Part shown: positions 1 to 12,651 of the stretch, piece by piece | How the letters are laid out: every line of letters starts with the position of its first letter | Numbering within the stretch: the stretch's first letter is position 1 | Assembly (NCBI RefSeq): GCF_021462225.1 | Contig: NC_061804.1 | Location: 3,945,001-4,009,000, forward strand | Length of the DNA: 64,000 nucleotides | Direction of reading: 5' to 3' | Source of the DNA: Girardinichthys multiradiatus | Taxonomy: Eukaryota; Chordata; Actinopteri; Cyprinodontiformes; Goodeidae | Program-made: the position numbers and the translations under genes | The notes under the pieces: generated by a model | What the model saw: only the letters and a program-made list of their open reading frames with translations | The model's database searches: none | What the model was told of the DNA's origin: nothing

Positions 1-2124
1 GCTGATGCCTCCAGACGCATAACCGTCTGGCGCTGTGCCAGTCTGCCTGCAGAGATTAAAACATGCACTGCAGCAACAAACACACACACAGACTCTTTCC
101 ATTCATTGCTTTACCTGACTTCATAGGATCATACACACGCCTCTGCTGACTGTAATTATGTGGGAGAGTCTGGGGTTCTGATTTCAGCTGGAGGTTATTC
201 AGGGAAAAGGATGCTGACTTTCTCCAAGACACCTAAAGGATCTTTTGAGGCTTCGTCTTTCAGAAGGGTTGATGAATGGCTTATGTATACATAAATGTGT
301 GTTTTTGTGATGCCCCATGTGGGGACTTGGTGCCTTTTTTCCTCCCTGAATAAGAAGTGGTAATCTGTTCATTTATCGCAAGGTTTAAAGTTCTGAAGCA
401 CTCCCAGGAGATTAATGTGAGTGTCCTCTGGAGAGATAAAAATACAAATGTTAGAGAAGGCAGGGACTTGGGGTAAGATCTTTTTGCACATACTGATTAA
501 GAGCACCATCTGTCTGACACTAATCCAAGTCGTACAGGAACCCAGTCTTTTGTTTCACAACTGCTGTTTGCTGGTGGTTTACACCAGCAGTGTCCAATAA
601 GAAAAATAAACCGGTTAAATGAGACAAAACATGACAAAGTCATGTTGGGACCCACAGCCATGGATTGCAACATGAAAGATGCGGTACAAACTTTTCTGGA
701 ACTTTCAAAATAAATTGCAATTAACCAACTTCCAACATTTGGAAAAGGGGGGGGGTAACATCGGACTTCCCATGATGCCACTGGCCGTTTAAAACCCCCA
801 CCTTTCCAATGGTCCGATCTCTTCTACACAGGTCACACAAGGACCTGGACAGAGAGACCCAGCGCGCTAATGTCTCTTTTCTGGCAAACAGACATAACTC
901 TTCAACTGGATCCGAGAGTGTCATACAATCATTGATCATATGCACAAGTTAAGTACGAATGAGAATCACTGTAGCTGAAGCTAACCTTCGTTCAAAGTGG
1001 ATGTTTCTTCAAACTTCGTCGTCACCCGGACAACTCCTCAGCATGGTTCATACGAGGTTAGGGTTTGGGCAGAGAAAGATTTATGATGAAGTGATCTAAA
1101 CAATCACATTTTATGAAGTTTGGTTTTGTTTGTGTTGAACTCAGCTATCTTGGTGCTAGCAGGCTATCTGCAGCACACGTGCTCAGTTTTGTGTTCTGTG
1201 TTTGTGTTTTTAAAGTTAAGACAAATTTTACTTGAAGGGTGATTTTAAACACAGAACGCGCCGTCCGCGCTTATGCATTTTAACCCTTTTATTAACTGTA
1301 TTTTAAAGGTGTGTGTTTCATTCTGGTGCTAAGCTATCAGCTTCTTTAGTTAGCTTTCACTGCTAACAGCTACAGACACGTGCTTGCATACTTAAGCCTA
1401 TTTCTCCAGAAAGATTTGGTTCTTTTGCAAAATACCTGCCTAAATATTTTACTATTTCCTTAATAATATTTATTTAAAGTATTATTTCAATAAATAAAGG
1501 CAGCTAATGAGACACCGTTGAGAATAAAACTAACCAGACGGTTGGTTTTATTTAGCAGATCATTGTTTGAAACATCATTTTATTAAAATAATATTTTATT
1601 TGATCTTGCATTGTGAATGGTTGTCTAAATGTTTGCTGATTATTGCCTAAGTTGGTTCCAAGACTAACTTAACTTCACTTCCAGATTCTTCAAGATAATC
1701 CTTGGTTCTCAAACATAAACATTGCATGATGATGTTGCATCACTCTTTCAATCATGGTTTTCAGTCATCTCTTTAATCAACTTGTTTATTTTGTACATAG
1801 TCCATTAGTCTTCGTTATTCTTTAATTCTGCTTGGTAGTTTAGTTGGATTGTTTTAGCAAAGTAAAGAGTTTGTTGATTGAAATATGTTTGATTTTGAGT
1901 TGACTTATTTTTGTTAATAAATTCTTGTATTTTAAGAAATTGTGTGAATTCATTCCATATATGTGCAGAGTTTATGCTGTTCAATAATGTCAGAGCTTGG
2001 CTCACTCTTTTTGATTTTGTCCGTATACCACCACCTTATTGGGCTGGCATTCACAGGACAACCCTTAACAGACCGAAATATTATTTGATAAAATATCAAA
2101 GTATTAATATTAAATATAAAATGA
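1..2124. other. Non-coding flank, no gene recognised
   Basis: Only short, low-complexity open frames are present and none resembles a protein I know. There is a 9-base G run near 747-755 and AT-rich sequence from about 1440 to 1600. A 5' untranslated exon of st6gal1 could lie here, because the first coding exon has a splice acceptor and so needs an upstream exon, but I cannot point to it. Confidence 0.5.
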
Positions 2125-2507
2125 TATATTCAGATTCGGCTGCACGGTGGTGCAGTTGGTAGCACTGTTGCCTTGCAGCAAGAAGGTCCTGGGTTCGATT
2201 CCTGGCCTGGGGTCTTTCTGCATGGAGTTTGCATGTTCTCCCTGTGCATGCGTGGGTTCTCACCGGGTACTCCGGCTTCCTCCCACAGTCCAAAGACATG
2301 CCTGTTAGGTTAATTGGTCACTCTAAATTGACCTTAGGTGTATGAATGAGTGTGTGCGTGGTTGTTTGTGTGTTGCCCTGCAATGGACTGGCGATCTGTC
2401 CAGGGTGTACCCTGCCTCTCGCCCATAGACTGCTGGAGATAGGCACCAGCTCCCCCGTGACCCACTATGGAATAAGCGGTAGAAAATGACTGACTATAAA
2501 CAGATTC
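2125..2507 (+). repeat. tRNA-derived SINE, copy 1, with target duplication
   Basis: The SINE body is 2138-2494. It has a perfect polymerase III A box (TGGTGCAGTTGG, 2148-2159) and B box (GGTTCGATTCC, 2192-2202), so the head is tRNA-derived. The body continues with the common fish sequence ending in a LINE-like tail (AATAAGCGGTAGAAAATGAC). Flanks 2125-2137 and 2495-2507 agree at 11 of 13 bases and are the likely target-site duplication. The head has drifted from a real tRNA, so this is a retroposon and not a tRNA gene. Copy 2 lies at 9140-9470. Confidence 0.88.
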
Positions 2508-2646
2508 ATAGTCACAACAGTCAACTCCCTTTCATTGGTGCTACCTCAGATGTTTCATAAATTACTTGAATTCCTTAAATTACAGACATTTTCATTTCCT
2601 AAGTTAGAAGTAACAGGAACAAATAGTTAAAATAAATTTTAGAACC

Positions 2647-4280
2647 TGTCAAAATAAGGTGAGCTCTTTCCATGTAATCCATACAACATTTATTAACTGC
2701 TCACAGGTAAATCCATAAAAATTACAATAAATATCCTTTTGTGTAATCCAAGCAATAATTATTAAAATACACAGTTGAAGCAGTAGAGAGTGAAACAAGC
2801 ATATTCTCATATTCTGGGACTGAAAGATTGGAGAGGCCTGTGTGGAGCCACATATTAACTGTCTTATACTTTGCAGAAATATAAACAAGTGCATCCAAAG
2901 AAATGATGTATGATGATTTTCCATTCTTTTACAAGTATTAAATGAAATTGGTAATCTTTGATTATCAAGTTAAAAGATGTACGATTGAAATATGGTTAAG
3001 AACTGATAATTAAAGTAAAAGACATTAAGGTTTGAAATCAGCTATATATGAAAGAGATATAATGTTGATCAGTTGTGATGTATGAATAAATAGAGTGAAG
3101 TGATGGTTTTAAAACTTTTAAAGTTAGAGCTGAGAATGGAATGTGTAATGCTGTGTAAAGTTTAAGACTGAGCAGATTAGGGAGAGAACTAAGATGACTA
3201 GGAGTGATGAGAACCAGCTGCATGCTGACTGCGAATCTTTTGAAGACCAGCGCAAGGAATGGAGGATGAGACTACAGCCAGCTGCGTGGCTATTACTGGA
3301 ATCTCCAAGGCCGATAAACAGAACCAGACAGTCATGATGACCACGACTGTCTTGAGCAATAACTAAGAACAGCTGATTGCTCTAAGTTTCAGGCTTCTGG
3401 AAGTCCTGAATCAACCTCATTTATGTCTCCGGGGTTTCCTTCAACTCTTCAGCCTCTGGAAACTACTGTCTTCTGAGACATATGACAACAAAGTTTCTCT
3501 TTAACCTTCAAAGCCTGGAGCATCAGTGCCTGTCCACTTAGAGGAAGAAAACTGAAGATTAAGTCGTATTTCCTTCAAGAAACCACTCGTTGTTACCAGA
3601 AGAAACGTCTCCATCAGGTGCATGGATGAGCCTCCGTCTTCAAAGCCTCTCCAAACTCACTAGTTTCAGCATCAGGGAAAGACAGGTTGAGTTGATTGAT
3701 TCATTGCTATTATTGAAATTATTTTGTGTTGCCGAATTTAAGCTGTTACTGACCCCTGTAAAAGCGTTACTAATTAAAGAAAGCATATAAAATTTTAATT
3801 AAATCGTTGACATTCAATTATTTGAGTCACCGTATTGTTGGTTTTTCATTGGTGGTAAAAAGTATTGTTGCCTGGTTCTAAGATATTTTAGGAGGTTTTT
3901 ATAGGTTGCCTTAATCAAGTTTGTTAAAAGAGCGCCCTTGGGGCTCGTGCCGAGTCATTAAAATTAACCTAGCCCATATACCACGAGCCAGTTGTAATAT
4001 TAGGGAATGAGCAACCGTGAACAAAAGTGACTGTTGAAAGTGTGGATGACTGCGATGGGCTACTCAGTCGTCCAGACCTACAGCTGAAGAAGGGCGAGAC
4101 TTTTGGATGAAGGCTGTCAGAGGCTAGGCGAGTCATTTCCCGACACCACCTTAAACAGAACTTTCAGTAAACCTGCTTAGTAAGATCTTTCAGGTTTAAG
4201 GAAGTCCGGACCCGTTGGATGGAGAGCTGGATTGAGGAATCCCCTTAGACATAGGGAAGTAGGAGGGAGGGGTAAGCTCA
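2647..4280 (+). repeat. Unclassified 1.6-kb dispersed element, copy 1
   Basis: This block recurs in inverted orientation at 43420-45384. The shared sequence starts TGTCAAAATAAGG and ends near AGCTCA. It has no long open frame; the short frame at 3590-3790 appears in both copies but shows no recognisable domain. A TATA-like motif (CATATAAAATTTT) lies near 3784. The TG start could suggest a solo LTR, but copy 2 ends differently (CAACGAAA) and no target duplication is visible here, so I leave the class open. This copy lacks about 330 bases of the middle and the last 13 bases of copy 2. Confidence 0.7.
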
Positions 4281-4309
4281 CCTAGGAATTCAGATGGAAA
4301 GCAGCAGTG

Positions 4310-4990
4310 AGGTACTTCCAATCAAATGAATTGATGAGCAACAGTGTGAGCATGTCTATAAAAGCAGGGGTCGTGGCAGTTTGCAGGTGTGGGATACCTT
4401 AATGCCAAGATGGAAAGACATCAGCAATGACATCAAAAAAGAAACTGGGGCTGCCCATTAGTGTGAAAAGGTTACAAACTTCCTGAAGTTCATCATTCTA
4501 CACAGAGAAAGATTATTCACTCTTGGAAAAGGTTGTTGTAGAAACTTTATTAAAGAAAGAAGAAAACCACTTTTTTGAGCATTATTTGACGTAAGTAAAG
4601 ACAATGAAGAAAATTGGGAAGTGAGGTCGGACCCCCTGCAGCATGGCTAACAATGATAAGCCCCATGGAGACACAGTCATAAGGATGCTTTTTTTTAAAG
4701 TTTGTTGCTATCAACTCACAGACCATGTAAACATCATGTTGTTCTGTTTCATAATGTTCTATGAATGTGGTTTCTAATGGAATGTACCAAACAGTCTCTG
4801 AAGCAGGTCACAGAGTCAAAGTGACCTAGATAAAGTTCTTGCATGCATGTTCACACATGCCAGTGTGCAATCAATACAGAAAGCATTTTAGACAGCTGTC
4901 CAGGAGTGGGTGTCCCAGAAAATTCTCCCCATGGTCAGACTATACAATGATATAATTGCATCTGAGCGAACAACCAGAATTTCCAGACTC
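4310..4990 (+). mobile_element. Tc1-like transposon remnant, interrupted
   Basis: From 4310 to about 4545 the sequence follows the usual 5' part of a teleost Tc1-like element: a GTCTATAAAAGCAG leader near 4353, then a decayed transposase start with GGAAAGACATCAGCAATGAC and GAGAAAGATTATTCAC. It resumes at about 4888 (CAGGAGTGGGTGTCCCAG). Roughly 345 bases of unrelated AT-rich DNA lie between. Stops and frame changes mean no functional transposase. The 5' terminal repeat is replaced by the end of the 2647-4280 element. Family assignment is from memory. Confidence 0.65.
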
Positions 4991-6857
4991 TAAAAATCCA
5001 TGAAAATTGATAAAGATAAACTTTTGTAGTTTCTGTGTTGTTAATTAAAACTAGTAAATAGCCTGAATAATGTAATTTTTTATCAGATTGAGCTAACTTC
5101 AGAAGCAGTCCCAAACATTTTTCTGTATATCAGAAAAACTCTGGGTTTGTCAAAGAAAAAACAGAAGGCTGTAAACATCCAGTTCCTTTTAATTGTGGAA
5201 AAATGTTTCCTCAAGAGACTCTTTGTTTTGTCCTCTGGGTTCCATCTCAGAGGTCTTCAATGCTTTCTAGACATAGAAAGGAAGTACAACAGGAAGTACA
5301 GCTGGTCAGTCAACATGACTCCATCAAAAGCATGTATTTTTTCTATTCCATTGAAATGGATGATACAGTTAGGTCAGGGTTCATGAAATGTTATTGGTAA
5401 TGTTTTCCCTCTTAAAGTCCAAAATGGGACCCTTCTATTGAAGTCTATTTCCCTTATATTCAAGCACTTTCAACCTTGGACATGTTCTTTGAGTAATTTG
5501 CAGTGTTGCAAATGTAGCTGTTTTGGGACAAGTTTATCTGTGCTTTTAATGGGCCATGAATCATTTTCCCACAGTTCTCTGGGATACCTGGGGCGTTGTT
5601 TTCATAAAAATGTACCCAAACATTGTAGAGTTTTATCACATGTAAAACATGCAACCATAATGGAGATTTCCAGCATCTCCTTCAGTGTTGCTCAGACCCT
5701 TCTCCGTCTTTTCATAAATTGTGAGGAAACGTCCAGTTTTTGTCACTCCACAAATGGTTTACAGACATTTTCTCCACTTTTAGATGACCGTCTTCACTAT
5801 GGTCTGTGCTATCTGTGAAGGCGTGGACATTATTTTTCATCCTTCTCCTGTCTGATACTTTACAGCAGTAATGCCCTGTGATTCCTTGTCTGTTTAGCTG
5901 TTGGGTATCTGAACTTCATTTCTGGTTTAACAGAGTCCATTTAAATTAACGAAGTTGTGCTATATATAAAGGCTAAATAATAAAAGCAATGTAAAGTTTT
6001 TTCTAATATCTCTCTATTTTGTACTTCCGGTTAATCCTGCCTCGGCTTGTTAGGGGGCTGGTTCACATGTCCAGCGTTGAGGGGATGAGAGGCACATCAG
6101 ATCCTGGTCACAAGTTGTTTCTACCTTTTATAGCGATTAATACACATATACACTAATTTTCAAAAAAATAAAGCAGACTAATTCAATCTTTTTAACAGCA
6201 CAGTGAGGTTTGCATTTACCTCAAATTTGTTCCTTTTGTTTGTACTTCTAAAAGATATTCTAAGGACACCAAATTGGATCTTGGGAAATAGCAAACAACA
6301 AATACATTTACAAAATTTTGGTATCTTTTGATTCATTGTGGAGGATTTTATATTTATCTTTTCTGTCCTCTTTTTTCCTCAGTACCTCTCATGGGATTAT
6401 AAGGCTTTTCCAGGTCAAATGAGTTACATAATCCCTTCAGCCTGTTGTTCCTGTGTCCCATGGTTCCCTCCCTGATGGGCATTACTGGAGAGTCTCTATG
6501 GGGAGGTGTCATTATAATAGTAGCCTGATTGTGCTTTCAGTGAATAGTGTCCTGAATGGAAAACAATTCATCACGAGGCAGCTCAGCCACAGACAAGATT
6601 GAGATTGGCTTGCCAGATCTTTGTTGTATAGCCAAGAACCAACAGCGTAACCAAGGAAACTGAGTATGGAGTTCATCAGGAGAGAAAAACAAGTCAAGTC
6701 CTAGTTTTTAAATGCTGTCCACAACCCAGAAAGTTTTCCTGTAACACTTTAGAGTCTGAACAGCAAATAAACCAGAAGCCTCCCACTGGAACAAAAACTA
6801 GAAGAAACTTCTGAAAATGTTGGCATGATGGTCAGTTACCTAACCTGTGTTTAAAAT
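4991..6857. other. Non-coding, unassigned
   Basis: No gene is recognised. A 126-codon open frame at 5438-5818 has no recognisable domain, is Ser/Cys/Leu rich and overlaps frames on both strands, so I treat it as chance or as a decayed repeat. Confidence 0.45.
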
Positions 6858-7045
6858 TTGTCCGATATTGACAACCACTGTTTATTACCATCGTGTTGGC
6901 GTTTGTGGAGAGGAAGGAAGGGTGTTGGCCTTGTGGTACTTGTTTCCCTTATGTGATACAGTAGGGAAGTATGTATAATATCAGTTGTTATCAGCCATAA
7001 CAGCAATATTAATATCAGAAACGTTTCATATCGGTGCATCCCTAA
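6858..7045 (-). mobile_element. hAT-like non-autonomous element end (partial)
   Basis: Read on the - strand the segment starts TAGGGATGCACCGATATGAAA, close to the CAGGGATGCACCGA terminus of many fish hAT elements, and continues with TGATATTAATATTGCTGTTATGGC and TATTATACATACTTCCC blocks typical of those short elements. No partner terminus or 8-bp target duplication was found, so only one end is supported. Confidence 0.5.
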
Positions 7046-9127
7046 TATATACGTAGTTGGTAGGCTTACGTTACCAGTTCATAGGTATTTTCACCACCAA
7101 GTTCATAAGAACTTGATCTCTATGTCAAAACAAAAGAATTACACTATACATATAAGTTGGAATATGATATGTAACTATTGACCTGTCCGTTTGTCAGTTA
7201 GCAACATGAGCGCATAGAAGCAGGTACCTCACAGCACATTCATACTCGCAAGCAACTCCCAAGATTGTCTGGCATGTAACATTTTAATGTTTTTATTTAA
7301 TATATTCAGAAAACATGGGAGACCACATCATGGAGGATGTTCAAACCACAACATTTTATTCATCAGAATTATTTATTTTAAAAACTTTTCACCCGAACAA
7401 GTTTATGCACAAAGCACCACAATGATAGCTGAATACCAGACAGAACTGTCACATGATGATTAAACAGAAGCTATCAGCTCAACTCTGTAGTGTGCAATCA
7501 TAGTTAATCAGCTCATCTTAAATTGTACATTCAAGCTATACTTCAAAGTTTCAAAGACGCCAAATGCCACCAAATCTTTAAATCCGTCAGAAAGCTTCAT
7601 TTAGGGGCAATCCTTATGGAATAGTATAAGCAAATAGATGCTTGGAGATGTTGGAGACAGAGATTCAGAAAATTCTGAGTCAAAAATTTAGAGCCAACCT
7701 TCCATTTTTCTTCTGTTTCTGTTTTTATGGCAGTTGGCAAACAACTTTCAGAGGCATTACTGTCACCTTCTAGATTGTAGTATGGATCAGAAGCTGTCGT
7801 TTCATCATATTCTTTTTATTCCTGTTTCTTTAAAAAATAAAAATAAAAATCACCTTGCATTTTTGTCAGTGTCATCACCACCTTTCCTTGCGTTGTTGCT
7901 AATTTCCCCACCTGGATCCACTCATCTGATTATCTCCAGCACAACCGGCAGATCCCTTTCTACTCCTATAGGTTTAGCTCTTTTTCACATTCTGTTGGAC
8001 TTTTCCAGTCTAGTAGTTTTACTGTCAGTAAGTTGCTGTATTTTTTTCTGTTTGCTTTTTTATCTCCTGTGCATTTATGTTTCATCTTGCATTAAGACAT
8101 AATCTAAATATACAATTATGGCAGACTTTTCAAAAGTCTGACACATTGGTAACTGCACTTTGTGGTCAGATTTGAGGAGACTGTTAGTCAGATTTCCATC
8201 ACTGCAATGCGGCAGCTGGAGGTTATTCAAATACAATACAAAACTTATGTTAATTTTTATTTACGCACTTATACAAACCATAATCAGAGTTTGAAATTTA
8301 AATATCATGAAACCTTAAAATTTACTTTATTTTGAAAAACCAACACCGCCAGCTCCTTCCTGCCTGCGAAGCTGCTACAGTTATTCGTAGAGGGAGGCGA
8401 AAGAATTCCACATCCGATTCCGATCTACTGGAAGTAACAAAAATTAAACTGTGAACGCCATGAATGATAAAACTGAAGTGGTAAAAAGGGAGGCATTAAA
8501 TCAAGGCAGTGTATTAAAACGGGCCACTTTAAATTTGATAACCTTAATATTTACAACATTAATATTTACAATGTTATCATTTTAATGACTTCCAAATTCA
8601 CAGATTCTAATTTTTGCAGAGGCGATATTAATTAAAAGTTGGTTATTATTGCACTAAATTTGACCATGTTCAGTATTTCACATCTTCAATTGATTTCAAG
8701 TTAATTTTTGTTACTTTGACCCCTCATACCAAGGAACTTGGAGTGGACATATATTGCATTTGAATGACAGTAATGTAGTCAATTAATATAACTTTTGCCT
8801 TAATGCTTAATGTTTCAGATACGCTTTGAACAGCATGACGTAACCCCACCCCCACCAGCCAACCGCCGCGATTAAAAAAAAAACCTAGAGGAAACCCTGT
8901 ATTATATTTTGTTTTTGTTGTAACATTTGGATTTTTCATAATCCTTTGAAGAATAACATTTATTTTAAAATTTGACTTTGCTTCTTGATTTCATTGGTTT
9001 CATAGAAATGAACTTTCATTTTCTTTTTTGAATGAGCATTTTATAATTTTCAGGGGGTTTTTTGTTAAGCAATTTTTTTTCATTGTGCATTGAGTCACTA
9101 AGTTAAAAAGAAATTTTAAGAAGTCAA
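7046..9127. other. Non-coding, unassigned
   Basis: AT-rich DNA with no recognisable gene. The open frame at 7734-8102 (122 codons) encodes a Leu/Ser/Phe-rich chain without a known domain and is probably spurious. Confidence 0.45.
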
Positions 9128-9482
9128 AGGCAGAAATAAGTCAGTCATTTTCTACAGCTTATTCCATAGTGGGTCACAGGGGAGCTGGTGCCTATCTCCA
9201 GCAGTCTATGGGCAAGAGGCAGGGTACACCCTGGACAGGTCGCCAGCCCATCACAGGGCAACACACAAACAACCATGCACACACCTAAGGGCAATAACCT
9301 AACAGGCATATCTTTGGACTGTTGGAGGAAGCCAGTGTACCCAGTGAGAACCCACACATGCACAGGAAGAACATGCAAACTCCATGCAGAAAGAGCCCCA
9401 GCCAGGAATTGAACCTAGGACCTTCTTGTTGCAAAAGCAACAGTGCTACCAACTGCACCACCGTGCAGCCAGGTAGAAATAA
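9128..9482 (-). repeat. tRNA-derived SINE, copy 2, with target duplication
   Basis: The body 9140-9470 is the reverse complement of the SINE at 2138-2494, with the tRNA-like head at the 9470 side. Its B box has lost the consensus, so this copy is more decayed. The flanks AGGCAGAAATAA (9128-9139) and AGGTAGAAATAA (9471-9482) differ at one base and are a clear 12-bp target-site duplication. Confidence 0.88.
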
Positions 9483-10115
9483 ATAAGACTGAAATACTAA
9501 AACTGAAAATTAGTTGGAATATAACTATAAGTTAGAGCAGAGTCTCACAAGTCAAAGCAAATGCATTAGTTTTGTCTTTAGCAGATGATTTATAAAGAAG
9601 CTGAAGAATGATTAACAGTAATGCAGTCAAGAAGAACAGACTAAAGAGCACGAAATAAATTTTGCTAATATTTCACCATTCCTTTGTTTAAAACAGAAAA
9701 TAAAGATGTAATGTTGGTTGGTTGGAAAATTACCTCTACCTATGTGCATTTAAATTATTTACATTTGCAATATTTAATTGTTATGTATTATATAACTGTA
9801 AGATTCATTTTGTTTCTGAGATTCAAATGTTTCTATGTATGTAATAGTTCAAATTTCTTGTTTTTAAGCCTCTTTAAAAAGGTAGGTCATGTTTAAACCA
9901 ATTAATCTTTGACCGATCTTAGGCGAAATTACTTAAAACAAGAGGCTATTTTGTCAACAGCTGTTGAAGTTATTCAGATGTGATGTAAGAGATCTCTTTA
10001 TTAGTTTTATGGGCAAATTTTTTATCAAAAATTCTGGTACCAAAATGGATTTTCTTGGTTTTGATCCACTTTCTTCCTTGCTGTGACATTTCCTGCTCAG
10101 ATTCCCGGAGCAGCG

Positions 10116-10307
10116 ATGGACAGGGTCAGCCTGCTGTGGCGTCTGAGACGTCGAGCTCGCCGTGGAACCATCTGCATGACTTTCTTCTGCATCTCAATGG
10201 CTCTGCTCTATGCCCTGTGCGCTGAAAACAGCGTGCCTGTCACAGATGCCATCTTCGGCGTGCGAGCACGAACCAGGGCTCAGCCTCGTACACACTCCGT
10301 CATCAAG
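10116..10307 (+). CDS. st6gal1: st6gal1 coding exon 1 (tail, membrane anchor)
   Basis: The exon encodes residues 1-64. A pyrimidine-rich acceptor ends at AG 10099-10100, and the ATG at 10116 lies 15 bases into the exon, so at least one 5' untranslated exon lies upstream. The upstream in-frame ATG at 10083 lies before the acceptor and is intronic. The product starts MDRVSLLWRLRRRARRG, a basic tail, followed by about 19 hydrophobic residues, the Golgi signal anchor. The donor is AAG/GTTTGT at 10308 and the exon ends in phase 0. Confidence 0.88.
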
Positions 10308-11627
10308 GTTTGTTGTCGTTCTTCATTCTCGGTGATGTTAAAGCTCCAGTTTCTCCTAAAGTTACAGAATGCACCACTAATTATCACTTATTTATTAAAA
10401 TACAGATGAGTTGTGTAATCTTCCAAAACGAGTCTGAAAGAAGAATCTGAGGTTCTGTATATTTCTCAGGATTTAAAAACTATTTAAATTAAACCTAAAA
10501 CTGGCACTTCAACCAAAGATTCTAAGATCAATCAGCAAGCACTTGTCAGTCATAGAATTGGGAATTAAATTAAATTCTCAAATCATTAATCAAGGCATTA
10601 ATGATTACAGCAAAAAACAAATCCATAAGAAAAGACCAGGATCAATCAGTTCTATTCTGTAACTTCAAATAAAAGAGGACGTTTTATGACTCGGGAAGGA
10701 ATCTTAAGATGCTTAGTGAACAGATGGAAATATAAGAATTATCAAGAGCTTATATAGTTTTCCTAAATAAAATGGTTTAACAACCCAGTTCTGAGTTCTA
10801 ATGTCCAATTTTAACCATAGAGGGAAATAAGAGGGATGACAAAAATTCAGAGCCAGTCTCGATGTGTCAGCTTTCAGTACCAGAACAGCTGCAACAGAGG
10901 CCTAAAGGAGCGCCTTACTGAGTCAGACTTGGCTGTTTTCAGCATTACTGACAAGACTAGAAACTTTTTATATTTTTTGGAACTCTGTGGGTAGGAAGTT
11001 TCGGTGGAGCTAAATTGGGGCCATAAAGTTTGTTCAAAAGAAAAAAAAATTGAACCTGAAAAACAAAAGTTTGTTCGAAAGAAAAACATTTGAACCTGAG
11101 TGCCAACAGATAAAGACGAGGCCATGGCGACTAGAGCTCGGGTCGAATACTCCCGCCGCTCAGTCTGGCGGTTCTTCTGCTTTACGTTGAGAGCATGGGA
11201 AATCTCCAACACGTACTTAAAATGCTGTGCAAATCTGTCAAGATCATATTTTCTCCTCTGAGATTCGCCTCGTGTGTTCAGTAAGCTGTAAGCTGCTTCT
11301 ATCGGTGAAGCATGTTATCTTTTAAAACCACATACATACATACATATAGAATATCAATGATGTTACAGATAATTCCAGTTCCCACAGTCCCTGAATGCAA
11401 CAGCTGGGAATATGTTGTTCAGCTGCTGTGTTGAGCTGTCAGTCATGATTCCACACCCCTGTGATCTGAGGCCAAACCAGGACCAGAAGTTTGAAGCCGA
11501 AAAATAAAATCTGGAAGTGCGAAAAAGCTTGCATCTGAAAAGCAGTTTTGAACTTCTTTTTTTTTTTCAGTTTCACATCTTTTTTTTTCAGTTGCAAGAC
11601 TGTTTTGCAAAACTGTGACCCCCTCAG

Positions 11628-11993
11628 GTGCTGCGGGGTGGAGCAAAAACTGCGTACATAGACCCTCAGAAGCATCCAGGTGTTGTTGCAAGTGACCCAC
11701 ACCGCCCAATCCCTGTCCTGTCCTCACCCAACCACACCGAGGACTGGGAATCTACACCAAAGCGGACAATAAAAACGAAAGAGTCTTCTGGCTTTTTTTC
11801 TCACCTGCTTCCCCGCCCCTTCACACGAGCTCTAGAGACCCTGTTTGGCGGCCGGCGTAAAGGTGAGCTAAGCGGCCGATCGGGGGACGCAGAGTTCTTC
11901 GGGCCTAAAGGGCTTTTGGGAGAAGTGTGGAATGACGAAATGTCCAGCAGCATGCTGGGTAGCAGGCTGAAGAAGGTGGTGCAGAACTATCAG
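11628..11993 (+). CDS. st6gal1: st6gal1 coding exon 2 (stem region)
   Basis: The exon encodes residues 65-186, the stem between membrane anchor and catalytic domain. Two nearer T-rich acceptors (AG at 11570 and 11591) are disfavoured: the one at 11591 keeps phase but meets a TGA at 11616. The acceptor CCCCCTCAG ending at 11627 gives an open phase-0 exon. The donor is CAG/GTGAGT at 11994. The C-terminal part, VWNDEMSSSMLGSRLKKVVQ, matches the stem/catalytic junction of ST6GAL1. The rest is poorly conserved, with one NHT glycosylation sequon. The exact 5' edge is the least certain boundary of the gene. Confidence 0.8.
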
Positions 11994-12071
11994 GTGAGTT
12001 ACTGCTGCTTTTACCCTCAGCAGATAAACTTGTTTCCTCATGCTTGCTTACACTAGTTCATGTACTTTCAG

Positions 12072-12339
12072 GCAATGAATAAATATGGAGTCAAGGTGTC
12101 TGGCCCTGGTGGCACCTCCAACCGGCCAAAGCTGAGTGGCCCCGAGCTGCTCTGCCAGGTCAAGGAGAAGGTAGAAGTCACCACTTTGACTGCGGATCTT
12201 CAGCCTTTCTCTGCATTGTCCTGGGCCCCCCTGCTTCTGCCGCCACAACAGCTGACCTCCGACCTCGGGCCATACAAGAGTTGTGCTGTGGTGTCTTCTG
12301 CAGGGTCGCTCCGCAACTCTGGACTAGGCAAAGAGATCG
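12072..12339 (+). CDS. st6gal1: st6gal1 coding exon 3 (start of catalytic domain)
   Basis: The exon encodes residues 187-275 plus one base. The acceptor is CTTTCAG ending at 12071 and the donor ATCG/GTGAGT at 12340, phase 1. It contains the MNKY start of the catalytic domain, C214 in LLCQV, and the first half of sialylmotif L (SCAVVSSAGSLRNSGLGKEI), including C257. The following intron cuts motif L and carries the Gypsy/LINE nest. Confidence 0.93.
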
Positions 12340-12528
12340 GTGAGTAAAGTGTATTTTGATATGTCTCCCCGTAATACAGCACTTTCCCAGGAAACTCTCT
12401 GTTAGGTGTTAGGAAAACATGATTTAACAGAATTATAAATGTTATCTTTAATAAAAATGTAATGCAATCAAAAGTAGTGTCAAAACAATCGTGAAACTGC
12501 AGGTGTGAAATCAGCAGCAGCCGCTGTG

Positions 12529-12651
12529 TGTAGGATCTCTGCTCCTTCCCTTCTGGTTGGTTCTGGCAGCTCATTGTCTGCAGCTGCAACGCATTCTCCT
12601 AATGAGCTCATGGGCTCCTTAAGGTAGCTGCTGATACAGACCTTTGCTGGA
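12529..12651 (+). repeat. Gypsy 5' LTR, upstream (U3) part
   Basis: These 123 bases match 22864-22986 with two differences. The part ends in GACCTTTGCTGGA (12639-12651), the first copy of the LINE target duplication. A TTAAGG motif at about 12619 lies about 30 bases before CTGGAACATA in the uninterrupted LTR, a plausible TATA-equivalent for a start there. It is separated from the rest of its LTR (18242-18542) by two LINE copies. Confidence 0.9.

Noticed and set aside
2138..2210. Possible tRNA gene, from perfect A and B boxes
   Set aside because: The boxes sit in a longer repeat with a LINE-like tail and target duplications, and a second copy exists at 9140-9470; it is a SINE head, not a tRNA gene.
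5438..5818. 126-codon open frame
   Set aside because: No recognisable domain, odd composition, open frames on both strands; no supporting splice or promoter signals.
7734..8102. 122-codon open frame with hydrophobic stretches
   Set aside because: Hydrophobicity follows from T-rich DNA; no family resemblance.
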